Shown: positions 25,005-34,835 of the stretch, piece by piece
Layout: every line of letters starts with the position of its first letter
Numbering within the stretch: the stretch's first letter is position 1
Assembly (NCBI GenBank): GCA_030593065.1
Contig: JAUVHV010000005.1
Coordinates: 1 to 64,000 of the forward strand
Reading direction: 5' to 3'
Source: Candidatus Omnitrophota bacterium
GTDB lineage: Bacteria; Omnitrophota; Gorgyraeia; JABMRG01
Length of the DNA: 64,000 nucleotides
Program-made: the position numbers and the translations under genes
Notes under the pieces: model-generated
Seen by the model: the letters and a program-made list of their open reading frames with translations, nothing else
What the model was told of the DNA's origin: nothing
Database searches by the model: none

Positions 25005-26225
25005 ATGTTAAAAAATTTAAAGCTTAGCATATTCCTTGTTAGGAAAGATATGCTGAACAATCTGGGTTCGCTTCTTTTTGTTTCAGCGGCCTTAGGGTTC
25101 CTCTTTGCAAATGTGTTATTTTCAAGGTTTATGCTTTATGGTTTTGAGCAGCGCATCGGAAACCTTATACCAAAGGTAAGTGGCAATCTTTATGTGACAC
25201 CCTTGAGAGGCCAATCTTATATATATGATACTGCCGAGGTTTTACATGAGATGAGGCAGGCCTCTTTAGCAGAGAGTGCCAGCCCTGTGCTTGAGATGCC
25301 GTGCGTCCTGGAATATAAAGATTGCAGGATAGTGACTATGGTCTGGGGCCTCGAGTATGATGAGAATGTCATGGATCTTAGGGGCCATATTACTGAGGGT
25401 AGCTATTTTTCGGATCCGGATGCGGAAGAGATAATACTTGGTAATATATTAAAAAGGCGTTTTGAATTAAAGATACCCAAAACAGAGGATATCAAATTGG
25501 GGGATAGGGTCAAGGCTATATTTATAAAAGAGCACAATCTTGATAAATTTAATAGAGAAGTCTATAGAGATAAACACTGTAAAATGGTAGGTGTCGCGGA
25601 TTTCAGGGATTATATTGCTAATAATAGTATCTTTATGCCTCTTAAAGCCCTGCGTAGTGCGGTTCTGCTAAGCGGCAGGTCATCAAGTATTTTTATACGC
25701 TTAAAAGATAATGTAATGCTTGAAGAAGAAGACGCATTTGCCTATAAGCCGTATGATATGGATGTAGAGGTAAAGCACTGGAAAGACAGGGATGACTACG
25801 GAACAGACGACCTTGTATATGGTTTTAACCTTATAAGTATAATAACATTCGCGGTCAGCATCATATGCGCGGCTATACTAGTGGCATTTATTATATTTTA
25901 CAACACTCAAAAGAAGAGGCGCGAAACAGGTATATTAAGAGCTATCGGTATAAAGGGAAGGATATTTCTTCTGTTCTTTATACTTGAAGGCATACTCTTT
26001 TCGTTGATAGGGGTCATTACCGGCACCGGGTTGTATTATCTGCTCCAGGCATACCTTGAAGCGCACCCTATAATAATGCCTTTTGGAGATCTTTACCCTA
26101 TATTCGAGGTAAATAGCTATATATTCACAACTACGCTCTTTATGGCAGTTTCACTTATGGCGAGTGCCTATTATGCTGTTAAGAGCGGCAGAGAGAATAT
26201 AGTAAAGATAATAAGAGGTGATTGA
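25005..26225 (+). CDS. ABC transporter permease, MacB/FtsX type
   Basis: This 406-residue protein has one N-terminal transmembrane helix (residues 22-43) and a large periplasmic MacB-like domain (about 45-270). Three C-terminal helices belong to the FtsX family, with the characteristic KKRRETGILRAIGIKGRIF cytoplasmic loop near residue 305. Such permeases are mechanotransmission-type exporters or lipoprotein movers rather than classic channels. The ATPase gene overlaps its stop by one base. AGGAG precedes the ATG. The substrate is unknown. Confidence 0.85.
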   Translation: MLKNLKLSIFLVRKDMLNNLGSLLFVSAALGFLFANVLFSRFMLYGFEQRIGNLIPKVSGNLYVTPLRGQSYIYDTAEVLHEMRQASLAESASPVLEMPCVLEYKDCRIVTMVWGLEYDENVMDLRGHITEGSYFSDPDAEEIILGNILKRRFELKIPKTEDIKLGDRVKAIFIKEHNLDKFNREVYRDKHCKMVGVADFRDYIANNSIFMPLKALRSAVLLSGRSSSIFIRLKDNVMLEEEDAFAYKPYDMDVEVKHWKDRDDYGTDDLVYGFNLISIITFAVSIICAAILVAFIIFYNTQKKRRETGILRAIGIKGRIFLLFFILEGILFSLIGVITGTGLYYLLQAYLEAHPIIMPFGDLYPIFEVNSYIFTTTLFMAVSLMASAYYAVKSGRENIVKIIRGD

Positions 26226-26911
26226 TGGATATGCACAAGCCCATTATAAATATAAAGAACCTGGCCAAAGAATATTATTTTAGCAGTACTGTAATCAGGG
26301 CGCTTAACAAAGTTAGCATTAAAATAAATAGAGGAGAGTTTTCTATACTTTGCGGCCCTTCAGGAAGCGGTAAGACAACACTCTTAAATCTTTTAGGCCT
26401 TATAGATCTTCCAACTCAAGGTTCTATTCTTCTTGATGGCAAAAATACAGAAAAGCTTAATAGAGTCCAGCGTGCGGATTTCAGGCTCAATAATATAGGT
26501 TTTATATTTCAGAAATATTATCTCCTGGATGAGTTAAATGCCGTGGAGAATGTATTCCTGCCGGCTCTGGCAAAAGAGGGGCATTCAGCACGGCTTGTAA
26601 AAAAGGCAGAGAATATTTTAGAGCTTGTAGGGCTCAAGGATAGGGTAAAGCATAAGCCCAAGTATCTTTCAGAAGGAGAGAAGCAGAGGGTCGCTGTCGC
26701 AAGAAGCCTCATAAATGAGCCGGCAATACTTTTATGTGATGAACCTACGGCAAGCCTTGACGCTGATAATAGTAAGGTTATATTGGATCTATTGGCAAAG
26801 ATAAATAAGGAGAGCTTTGCAACGGTGTTTCTTGTAACTCACGATGAACGTCAGCTCAAGTATGGTGATAAGGTAATACAGATTATTGATGGGGAGATAG
26901 TCAGTAACTAA
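26225..26911 (+). CDS. ABC transporter ATP-binding protein, MacB/LolD type
   Basis: This 228-residue ATPase has all nucleotide-binding motifs: Walker A GPSGSGKTTLLN, a Q-loop in FIFQKYYLL, an LSEGEKQRVAVARSL signature, Walker B ILLCDEPTASLD and the switch histidine in LVTHDERQ. The signature reads LSEGE rather than LSGGE, a common variant in this family. The ATG overlaps the TGA of the permease gene, so the two form one transporter. Confidence 0.9.
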   Translation: MDMHKPIINIKNLAKEYYFSSTVIRALNKVSIKINRGEFSILCGPSGSGKTTLLNLLGLIDLPTQGSILLDGKNTEKLNRVQRADFRLNNIGFIFQKYYLLDELNAVENVFLPALAKEGHSARLVKKAENILELVGLKDRVKHKPKYLSEGEKQRVAVARSLINEPAILLCDEPTASLDADNSKVILDLLAKINKESFATVFLVTHDERQLKYGDKVIQIIDGEIVSN

Positions 26912-26938
26912 AACAAGAATATAAAAAAGGTACTTAGT

Positions 26939-28117
26939 GTGAAAAAGAAATGCATTTTTTTATCAGGTGCAACCGGATATTTAGGCTCTAATCTAATACC
27001 TGAGTTTACAAAAAATGGTTACGATTTAAAGCTACTCGTTAGAGCTAAAAAAAGTAGCCCAAAGTCAAGAGTAATAAAAGTATTATCAAATATTTATAGT
27101 GATTCGCTATCGGCTTCTAATGCCTTGAATAATATCGAAGTAATAGAAGGTGATGTTACCAAAAGGAATTTTGGTTTGCCTGAAAACAACCTGCGTTTTT
27201 TTTCTCAAAAGATCAGTGATATTTTTCATTGTGCGGCTACAATGAGTTTTGATGAGGATAAAGAGGATGCGGGAAGAAGTAATATAGAAGGCGTAAAGAA
27301 TATGCTTTCTTTTGCAGGTAAAATTCCTAATGTCCATTTCCATTATATCAGCACAGCTTATATTTGCGGACATCGGAGTGATATAGTGAAGGAAGAGGAA
27401 ACTTATGTGGGGCAACAGTTTAATAATAGTTACGAAAGTTCTAAATGTGAAGCAGAAATTTTGGTTAAAAATTGGGCTGATAGATGTAATGCTAAAATTA
27501 CTATATATAGGCCCAGTATAATCATAGGTGATTCAAAAACAGGAAAAACTCAAAGCAATTTTGGATTATATGGAATGTTAAGAATCGCAGATCTTGCTAT
27601 GCGTAGATTCAAATCAATGCATAGAAAAGGTAATTCAGTAATAAAAAGAAGTGGGGCGCAATATAACGATGGTGATTTTCATATTCCCCTTAGAGTTATA
27701 GGGCAGCGTGATAAAACATTAAATGTAGTTACTATCGATTATGTGTTAGAGGTTATTATTAAGATATTTAAAAATAGATATAATGTAGGGAAAACTTTCC
27801 ATATAACTAATTCACGCCCACCAATGATAGGCTTGCTAAAAGACTGCCTCTTTGAAATATTGAAGGTATCAGGCGTAAAATTTGTATTATCAGAAACTTT
27901 TGACAAAGATCCTATGAAGCCATGGGATAGATTGTTTAACAAAAACATACGTGTGTATACTCCCTATCTATTACAGCAAGAAGCCTTCTTTGATGATAAA
28001 AATACACAGAAAATTTTAAAAAATTCACATATTAAGCATGTTGAAACGGGTAAACAATTAATAATGAAGCTTTTAGCTTATAGCCAAGGGCTGAGTACTG
28101 GGAAAAATAATAAATGA
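26939..28117 (+). CDS. NAD-binding SDR, thioester-reductase-like
   Basis: This 392-residue protein belongs to the extended short-chain dehydrogenase family (NAD_binding_4). The dinucleotide motif GATGYLGSNL is at residue 10, the active-site STAYICG and Y-x3-K (NSYESSKCEAE) lie near residues 140-170, and YRPSIIIGDSKTGKT near 190. Relatives reduce thioesters to aldehydes or alcohols, or act on fatty acyl groups. There is no adjacent carrier or adenylation domain. The start is GTG, eight bases after an AAGG. It lies between the ABC pair and the HD-GYP gene, whose ATG overlaps its TGA. Confidence 0.78.
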   Translation: MKKKCIFLSGATGYLGSNLIPEFTKNGYDLKLLVRAKKSSPKSRVIKVLSNIYSDSLSASNALNNIEVIEGDVTKRNFGLPENNLRFFSQKISDIFHCAATMSFDEDKEDAGRSNIEGVKNMLSFAGKIPNVHFHYISTAYICGHRSDIVKEEETYVGQQFNNSYESSKCEAEILVKNWADRCNAKITIYRPSIIIGDSKTGKTQSNFGLYGMLRIADLAMRRFKSMHRKGNSVIKRSGAQYNDGDFHIPLRVIGQRDKTLNVVTIDYVLEVIIKIFKNRYNVGKTFHITNSRPPMIGLLKDCLFEILKVSGVKFVLSETFDKDPMKPWDRLFNKNIRVYTPYLLQQEAFFDDKNTQKILKNSHIKHVETGKQLIMKLLAYSQGLSTGKNNK

Positions 28118-30198
28118 GTATATATTCAATTCCGCCATTGATTATTTCCGTATTAACTTTATTAGTTGGATTATTTGTTTTATTTAGGGGTAAAAGATCT
28201 GTTTTTACCTTAGTTGCAGCCAGTGTTTTTATATGGCTTTTCGGCTATGCGCTGATGTATTCTACCAAAGATTATGAATTAGCATTAATCTTTGCCAAAG
28301 GGCTGTATATGGGCGTTGTATTTATACCAGCATTTTCATATCATTTTGTTATTGTTTTTCTTAATTTGAAGAACAAGAAGCTCTTTATAAGTTTTTATTA
28401 TTTTTTTACGCTTATATTTGTTTACATGATTTGGAAAACAGATTTTATTAGTGGGTTATACAAGTATTATTGGGGATATCAAACAAAAGTAGGTTTTAGC
28501 CATAGTATATTCCTTGCTTTCTTTCTGGCAGTGTTTTTAAGGATTATTTTTCTTCTCTATTCTGCTTATCGCAAAACAGAGAAGGATAGTCCGGCCATAG
28601 AACACATTCGGATTAAATATGTAATGATGTCTTATGCGGTATCTATCCTGGCAATATTTGATTTTTTGCCAAATTACGGAATACAGTTTTATCCTTTAGG
28701 TTTTATTTTCGTAGGTTTTTATGTGGTGCTGACTACCTATGCTATTTTACGTCATCGCCTCATGGACACGAAAATTATTATTCGCGAAACCGCGCTATTT
28801 GCTGGTATATTTGGATTCTCCGTTGGTATATTCATGCTTGCAATAGTTGCGGGTGAGCAGTTTCTTCGGCCTTATATAGGGCAAATCCAGTGGCTTGTTC
28901 CGGCTATTGCGTTGTTTCTTGTTACCTTTGCAATTCGTCCTATTGAAAAGCTAGTATTTAATGTAATAGGCAAGCGCCTTTTCCGTAAAAAATTCGAATA
29001 CCAAAAGATACTCAGGGACGCGTCTGTAGGTATCTCTACTATACGGGATCCGAAAAAACTTCTTGGTTTGATAGTGCATATAATATCAATGAAGATAAGA
29101 TTGAGGAATGTCTCTGTTCTTATATATGATGATAAGCAGGCGCTTTATAAAATAAAGGCCTCGCGCAACAGGGGTAAGCTTGACAATGTAAAGATGGCTC
29201 TTAGCAAAAGGAATCCTCTTGTTGAATGGCTCAATGAAAAGAAGAAACCCCTTACTTTAGATGAGATACAAAGATGGGCCAGGGACAATTTAAGCTATTC
29301 AGCAAAAGGTGTACTTACATCAGACCTGGTGCAGATTGAGCATAGGATGAAAGATTTAGGCGCTGCTGTCTGCGTACCAAGTTTTTACAGGGATGAACTT
29401 TTAGGGATACTGGTTCTTGGAGAGAAGAGATCGGGGGATTTTTTCTTACAGGATGATCTTGATCTCTTTGCGGCATTTGCGGATCAATCTGCCATTGCGT
29501 TTAAAAACTCCCAGCTTTACTTTGAGATAGATAGGAAAGCAAATGAGCTCGAGGCACTCTATAAGCGAGAGCACAAGCTTTTTATGCATGCATCAATGGC
29601 GTTTGCGGCTGCTATAGACGCGAGAGATCCATATACGCATGGCCATTCTGAGAGGGTTACAGATTTTAGCCTGGCTATATTGGACTGTATGGGCGTTGTG
29701 CCGGAGATCGATAAAAATCCCCTTTTTAAGCAGGGGCTCCAGATTACGGCAGTTTTACATGATGTAGGAAAGATAGGTGTTCCTGATGATATATTGCATA
29801 AGCCTTCAAAGCTTAGCGCAAAAGAATGGGAAGCTATGAAGAAACACCCGCTTATAGGCGCGAAGATTGTAACGCATATAAAAGGGTTGCGTGATCTTAT
29901 AGGTGGTATAAAGTATCATCATGAAAGATACGATGGAAAGGGTTATCCCGAAGGTTTAAAATCCGATGAGATACCTTTTATGGCAAAGATTATCGCGGTT
30001 GCCGATACATTTGATGCTATGACATCTGACAGGCCTTATCGTAAGGCCCTGCCGATTGAGGTTGCGAGAAAGGAGATCCAAAGGAATGCGGCAGCGCAGT
30101 TTGATTCTTACATTGTAGAGGCATTCCTGAAGGCGTTTGAGAGAGGTAATATTAAGCAGAGAGCTTCACATCAGGATGCCGGGTTATCTTTATATTAA
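28114..30198 (+). CDS. Membrane HD-GYP phosphodiesterase with GAF domain
   Basis: This 694-residue signalling protein has about eight N-terminal helices (residues 1-270) resembling the histidine-kinase N_7TM sensor. A GAF domain follows (310-475), then a C-terminal HD-GYP domain (495-680). Catalytic motifs are intact: the HGHSERV metal ligand region, HDVGKIGVPD and HHERYDGKGYPEGL. HD-GYP enzymes hydrolyse cyclic di-GMP (or cGAMP in some lineages). No GGDEF partner is in the window. The ligand is unknown. The next gene is a diverged paralogue of the same architecture. Confidence 0.88.
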   Translation: MSIYSIPPLIISVLTLLVGLFVLFRGKRSVFTLVAASVFIWLFGYALMYSTKDYELALIFAKGLYMGVVFIPAFSYHFVIVFLNLKNKKLFISFYYFFTLIFVYMIWKTDFISGLYKYYWGYQTKVGFSHSIFLAFFLAVFLRIIFLLYSAYRKTEKDSPAIEHIRIKYVMMSYAVSILAIFDFLPNYGIQFYPLGFIFVGFYVVLTTYAILRHRLMDTKIIIRETALFAGIFGFSVGIFMLAIVAGEQFLRPYIGQIQWLVPAIALFLVTFAIRPIEKLVFNVIGKRLFRKKFEYQKILRDASVGISTIRDPKKLLGLIVHIISMKIRLRNVSVLIYDDKQALYKIKASRNRGKLDNVKMALSKRNPLVEWLNEKKKPLTLDEIQRWARDNLSYSAKGVLTSDLVQIEHRMKDLGAAVCVPSFYRDELLGILVLGEKRSGDFFLQDDLDLFAAFADQSAIAFKNSQLYFEIDRKANELEALYKREHKLFMHASMAFAAAIDARDPYTHGHSERVTDFSLAILDCMGVVPEIDKNPLFKQGLQITAVLHDVGKIGVPDDILHKPSKLSAKEWEAMKKHPLIGAKIVTHIKGLRDLIGGIKYHHERYDGKGYPEGLKSDEIPFMAKIIAVADTFDAMTSDRPYRKALPIEVARKEIQRNAAAQFDSYIVEAFLKAFERGNIKQRASHQDAGLSLY

Positions 30199-30210
30199 GG
30201 ATATAAACGA

Positions 30211-32289
30211 ATGTATTATTATAAAATAAATTATATAGCAGGGGCTATTGCAACTCTTCTGGTCGCGCTTCTTATTGGTTCACTGATATTTATACGCGGC
30301 AGAAGGGGCAAGATTGTAAAGAGCTATTTTTTGCTTATGCTATCTATCGCGATCTTTGCATTCGGTATGTTACTACTTTGTATATTTAGTAACGAAGATT
30401 ACGCTGTTTTTTTCGCGAAGTTTTGCCATGTAGGTGTATCATTTGTGCCTCTGTTCTATTTTTGTTTTATTATCAGATTGATGCGTCTGGAGAACAAACA
30501 GAAACGCGTTATTAGAGTAGGGTACTTACTCACGGCCTGCTTTGCTCTATTGAGTTTTACGCCTTACTTTGTAAGAGGTGTATCGTATAAATTAGGTTTG
30601 AATACTACAGATCCGGGGATTCTATACCCCTTGTTTATTCTATATTTTATTTCATTTCCAGCTTACGCGCATTATCTTGCCTATAAATCTTTTGAGAAGC
30701 TGAGCGATATCGGTAAAAAACAGATCAAGTATGTTACAATCGCGGGCACGTTTGGTTTAAGCGCGGGAGGGTTAATATTTTTTACAGTCTATGGGATAAA
30801 CATACCTGTATTAGGGCCGTTAGCGCTCTATTTTATCGCGGCATCAAATCTTTTTGTGGCAATTGCTACATACACAGCCCGCCTTATGGGTGTTGAGGTC
30901 ATAAAGAGAAGGACTCTTATATTCTCGCTTATGTACAGCAGTATAGTTGGTGGTTTTGTAGCGCTTATATTCATAATACAGAGATCCTTATCATTACATA
31001 TTAATCTAAACCGCTGGATATTGCCTGTTACGTCGCTATTTATCATAACAGTTTTTATCAGGCCCTTAGAGCATATACTCGCAAGGGCAACAGACGCGGT
31101 ACTCTATCAGCGCGGATATGACTATATGTCTACATTAAAGAATGTTGCAAGGGGCATGACCCTTGTTACGGATACAAAGAAACTGCTTAAGGTTATGGTT
31201 CGTTTTATATCAAAAGAAGTAAGGATTGCCGGTTGTTCAGTATATATATACAACAAGACAGTGAATAGTTATATCCTGGAAGTAACCCAGGGTTTCAGGA
31301 ATCATGAGATTGTCAATAATGTTGACGCTGATTCACCGTTTATAAAATGGCTTATTGAAAAAAAAGAACCATTAAATAGTAAAAATGTTTTATCATGGAT
31401 TCAGAGCGAGAGGATATTTCCACAGAAGTTTCTCCTGAAAAGAACTCTCGAGCAGATAAGGATAACAATGCAAAAGACAGGGGCATCTTTGTGCGTGCCG
31501 AGTTTTTTACGGGGTGAGATGATAGGATTTTTAGCTTTAGGTGAAAAACTCTCAGGAGAAAGATATACAACAGATGACCTGTCGCTTCTCTCGACTCTCT
31601 CCAGCAACGCCGCGATAGCATTTGAGAATGCGCGTATGTACGAAGAGCTGAAAGCGAGAATAGATAAACTTGATCACCTCTATAAGGAGGAACATACTCT
31701 GTTTATAGATGCTGCCTCAGCATTCAGTGTTGCTATTGATTCAAAAGACGGGTATAACAATACGCATGCGTCAAAATTGAGCAATTATGCCGCCGCTACT
31801 ACTAAAGAGCTCGAGAAGCTTTTATCTTATATCAATTTTACTAAGGATTTTTACGAGACTCTTCACATAGCCTCACTTTTGCATGATGTCGGAAAGATAG
31901 GCATTCCTGATAAGATACTTACAAAAAAGAGTAAACTTACAAAAAAAGAGCGTGAAGCGCTTAAACAGCATACGATAATAGGAGAGCGGATTCTAAGCCC
32001 CATCAAAGAGATAGAAGGCACATTTGATATTATCCGCCATCATCATGAGAATTTTGATGGCACGGGTTATCCCGATGGTTTAAAAGGCAACGAGATACCT
32101 ATGGCGTCACGCATAATCACGGTATGCAATGTATATGACGAGATGACCTCAGAGAGGCCGTACAGAAAACCTATAAAAAAAGAGGCTGCTTTAAAAGAGC
32201 TCGAGAACGGAAAATCAATCCAGTTCGATCCTGTTATTGTAGACGCGTTTATAATGGCATCAAAAAACTTCAGCAGCAGTATAACTTAA
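30211..32289 (+). CDS. Second membrane HD-GYP phosphodiesterase with GAF domain
   Basis: This 692-residue protein has the same architecture as its neighbour: about eight N-terminal helices, a GAF domain with the shared SLCVPSFLRGEMIGFLALGE strand, and a C-terminal HD-GYP domain with HDVGKIGIPD and HHENFDGTGYPDGL. The two have diverged strongly in the membrane part, so they probably sense different cues. AAGGATAT precedes the ATG. The following glycosyltransferase ATG immediately abuts its TAA. Confidence 0.88.
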   Translation: MYYYKINYIAGAIATLLVALLIGSLIFIRGRRGKIVKSYFLLMLSIAIFAFGMLLLCIFSNEDYAVFFAKFCHVGVSFVPLFYFCFIIRLMRLENKQKRVIRVGYLLTACFALLSFTPYFVRGVSYKLGLNTTDPGILYPLFILYFISFPAYAHYLAYKSFEKLSDIGKKQIKYVTIAGTFGLSAGGLIFFTVYGINIPVLGPLALYFIAASNLFVAIATYTARLMGVEVIKRRTLIFSLMYSSIVGGFVALIFIIQRSLSLHINLNRWILPVTSLFIITVFIRPLEHILARATDAVLYQRGYDYMSTLKNVARGMTLVTDTKKLLKVMVRFISKEVRIAGCSVYIYNKTVNSYILEVTQGFRNHEIVNNVDADSPFIKWLIEKKEPLNSKNVLSWIQSERIFPQKFLLKRTLEQIRITMQKTGASLCVPSFLRGEMIGFLALGEKLSGERYTTDDLSLLSTLSSNAAIAFENARMYEELKARIDKLDHLYKEEHTLFIDAASAFSVAIDSKDGYNNTHASKLSNYAAATTKELEKLLSYINFTKDFYETLHIASLLHDVGKIGIPDKILTKKSKLTKKEREALKQHTIIGERILSPIKEIEGTFDIIRHHHENFDGTGYPDGLKGNEIPMASRIITVCNVYDEMTSERPYRKPIKKEAALKELENGKSIQFDPVIVDAFIMASKNFSSSIT

Positions 32290-34146
32290 ATGGCATATCT
32301 TATATTTTCCATAGCCTTTCTTATCAGGCTGATCTATATTATCCAGATTAAATCGACCATATTTTATAATAATTTTATGCTTGATGAGGCATTTTATAAT
32401 AAGTGGGCCTTGTCTATAGCAGGAGGCGAATGGTTAGGGGAAGGTATCTTTGACGCCTTACCGCTCTATCCGTATATTCTAGGCCTTATCTTTAATTTAT
32501 TTGGATATAATCTCTTTATTGCGCGCCTGGTAGAGGTCATAATAAGTTCTTTTAGTTGCGTCCTCTTGTATCTTCTCGCGAAAGAGATTTTTAACAAACG
32601 CGCCGGTATCGCGGCAGCTCTTATAGGCCTTCTTTACGCGCCTTTTATATTCTACAGCGGTATTTTTGTTCCGACGGTATTTGTGGTATTCCTATACCTT
32701 GGGGCTTTATTAATGCTTGTTAAGGCGATTGAAGACTCAAGCAGGCTCAGGTTTTTTCTCTTTGGTATTATCGCGGGTTTAGCTGCTATGACAAGGGCTA
32801 GTATGCTTATTTTTATGCCGTTTGCGCTTGTCTGGGTTATGGTAATATCGGCAGATAAGAAGAGGGCTTTTGTAAATGCGCTTTTGGCTCTAACAGGTAT
32901 ATTGCTGGTAATAATGCCCGTTGCCCTAAGAAATTATATTGTCTCAAGAGATGTTGTATTCCTGACATCCCACGCGGGTATGAATTTATATATCGGTAAC
33001 AATGATAAAGCAGACGGAACGTTTAAAGCGCCGGGCTGGGCACGCTCCAATATCGGTGGTTTGCGGGCTGACGTAAAGACCATAGCGGAGAGAGAGCTTG
33101 GCAGGGATCTAAAAAGCTCCGAGGTATCAAGGCATTACATGTCCAAGGCAATAAGCTTTGTAAAGCATAATCCGAATGATTTTCTGAAGCTCCTATGGCG
33201 AAAATTATTAATCTTTATAAACAAGCAGGAGATTTATGATGTTGCTTACTATCAGGTCTATCGTGAAAAGATACCTCTTCTGAGGTTCCCGTTTATTACG
33301 TTTTTCTTTGTGGGGACGTTGGGATTAGCAGGCCTATTGATAGCTTTAGGAAGCTGTAAAAAAGTAATGCCGTTATACCTATTTGTTTTTACATATACAT
33401 TATCAATACTTCTATATTTTGTTAATTCAAGATACCGCATTCCTTTCGCGATAACGATGGTTCTGTTTTCAGGTTTTTTCATATCGTGGTTTATTGAGAA
33501 GATTAAAGAGAAGAGGTTTGTAAAAGCCGGCCTGGGCTTGATATTATGCGCAGCGATATTACCGATGGTGAATATGCCGATAGGCATAGGAGACGCGACA
33601 GCAACCGGTTATACCAATCTTGGCAGTATCTATATAAAGACAGGAGAATATGATAACGCGATTATAACGCTTAAGCAGGCTATAGCGCTTGATCAGTCTG
33701 ATGCTGCGCCTTACAATGATATAGGTTATGCTTACATAAGAAAAAAGGATTATAAAAAAGCCGAGGCGTATATACTCGACTCATTATCTAATGACCCTGC
33801 GTACCCGTTTGCTTACATAAATTTAGGTCTTTTACGTGAAAAAGAAGGTAATCTGAATGCCGCTGAAAAGGAGTATCGCTTAGCTATTCATCTAAATCCT
33901 AATATTCCGCAGGCGCATAACAATCTTGCCGGCTTGTATGAGAGGTCTGGAAAGCGTTTACTTGCGATAAAAGAGTACCAAAAAGCGATAGAGCTTGATC
34001 CTGAAAACGCAAAGACCCATTACAACTTAGGTGTTATATACGGAAGAGCCGGAAGGCTTGATGAGGCAAAGGCTGAATTTATAGAATCCTTCAGGTTAAA
34101 CCCCGACTCTGCCGCTACCCGAGAAGCCCTTGACTATTTCAAGTAG
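32290..34146 (+). CDS. GT39-like membrane glycosyltransferase with TPR tail
   Basis: This 618-residue protein has 10 or more transmembrane helices in residues 1-430. It has the PMT/ArnT-like early DEAFY motif (near residue 34) that provides the catalytic aspartate of lipid-phosphosugar-dependent transferases. After the last helix come about five TPR units (residues 440-618: TNLGSIYIKTGEYDNAI, NNLAGLYERSGKRLLAI, YNLGVIYGRAGRLDEAK). Acceptor and sugar are unknown; the TPRs may bind a protein acceptor. It is the last gene of the run from 25005 and is followed by a terminator. Confidence 0.82.
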   Translation: MAYLIFSIAFLIRLIYIIQIKSTIFYNNFMLDEAFYNKWALSIAGGEWLGEGIFDALPLYPYILGLIFNLFGYNLFIARLVEVIISSFSCVLLYLLAKEIFNKRAGIAAALIGLLYAPFIFYSGIFVPTVFVVFLYLGALLMLVKAIEDSSRLRFFLFGIIAGLAAMTRASMLIFMPFALVWVMVISADKKRAFVNALLALTGILLVIMPVALRNYIVSRDVVFLTSHAGMNLYIGNNDKADGTFKAPGWARSNIGGLRADVKTIAERELGRDLKSSEVSRHYMSKAISFVKHNPNDFLKLLWRKLLIFINKQEIYDVAYYQVYREKIPLLRFPFITFFFVGTLGLAGLLIALGSCKKVMPLYLFVFTYTLSILLYFVNSRYRIPFAITMVLFSGFFISWFIEKIKEKRFVKAGLGLILCAAILPMVNMPIGIGDATATGYTNLGSIYIKTGEYDNAIITLKQAIALDQSDAAPYNDIGYAYIRKKDYKKAEAYILDSLSNDPAYPFAYINLGLLREKEGNLNAAEKEYRLAIHLNPNIPQAHNNLAGLYERSGKRLLAIKEYQKAIELDPENAKTHYNLGVIYGRAGRLDEAKAEFIESFRLNPDSAATREALDYFK

Positions 34147-34189
34147 GAGAAAGCCTACCTGCCCTGCCATAGATGTATAATAGAGAGCC

Positions 34190-34216
34190 CTCTAAAGAGT
34201 AAAATTTAGAGTTTTT
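34190..34216 (+). terminator. Rho-independent terminator after the GT39 gene
   Basis: CTCTAAA (34190-34196) pairs with TTTAGAG (34205-34211) across an 8-base loop and runs into TTTTT. The stem is AT-rich, so strength is moderate. It directly precedes the next promoter. Confidence 0.55.
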
Positions 34217-34218
34217 AC

Positions 34219-34247
34219 TTGACAGGCCAAGCGTTTTTTGATAAACT
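34219..34247 (+). promoter_or_regulatory. Promoter of the TIM-like repeat protein gene
   Basis: TTGACA (34219-34224), a 17-bp spacer and TAAACT (34242-34247) give a start near 34254. The leader of about 50 bases is very AT-rich and ends in AGGAGG four bases before the ATG. Confidence 0.65.
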
Positions 34248-34304
34248 ATTTACATTCTTTTTAAAATAATAAAAAAACATTTAAATAATATCTCAGGAGG
34301 AACT

Positions 34305-34835
34305 ATGTTCAGCATAATGAATAAATTTATGGGTTTTGTAATTTTGTTAACCTTTGCTGTGCAGAGCACAGATATTGGCTATCTGCCGTTATCTATTAGG
34401 AATAATCATGATACCTTAAAGACTATGATGACAGCAGTGCCTGGTAACAAGGTTACGGCAGAATTATCAGCTGAGATGCTTAAAATGCCAGCGCAAATAA
34501 AAACAGCATCCGCGGGGTTTGACCTTCCTGATAGATTACCTATCCAGATTGGCGCTCAGGATATCACTCCTTTTAGAGGAGCCAAAACAGGGAGGCTCTC
34601 CTTAGATACAGCGATTCGTAATACGTTAGACACTCTTAGCTTTATTATTGTAGGCTATTCTGAGATGAGGGCGCTGGGATTAACTGACACAGAGATAAAT
34701 GAGACAATCAAAGGGATTTGTGCGTATAATAAAGAGCATAACAAGCGTATAAAGATAGTTCTTTGTGTGGGAGAGACAGAGCAAGAGAAAAAAATGGTGA
34801 ATCAGAAATTACGATTGATAATCAACTTTATTTAA
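34305..34835 (+). CDS. Exported TIM-like protein, part 1 (before the frameshift)
   Basis: This 176-residue frame has a signal-peptide-like N-terminus (residues 1-25) and then strands 3 to 5 of a triosephosphate isomerase. They read IGAQDITPFRGAKTG, IIVGYSEMRALGLTD and IVLCVGETEQEKK. The catalytic histidine of the usual GHSERR motif is replaced by tyrosine (GYSEMR). Strands 1 and 2 are absent from this end. The homology continues without a gap in the -1 frame after the A7 run at 34788-34794, so the stop at 34833 is probably not the natural end. AGGAGG and a promoter lie just upstream, so expression is likely. Confidence 0.7.
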   Translation: MFSIMNKFMGFVILLTFAVQSTDIGYLPLSIRNNHDTLKTMMTAVPGNKVTAELSAEMLKMPAQIKTASAGFDLPDRLPIQIGAQDITPFRGAKTGRLSLDTAIRNTLDTLSFIIVGYSEMRALGLTDTEINETIKGICAYNKEHNKRIKIVLCVGETEQEKKMVNQKLRLIINFI

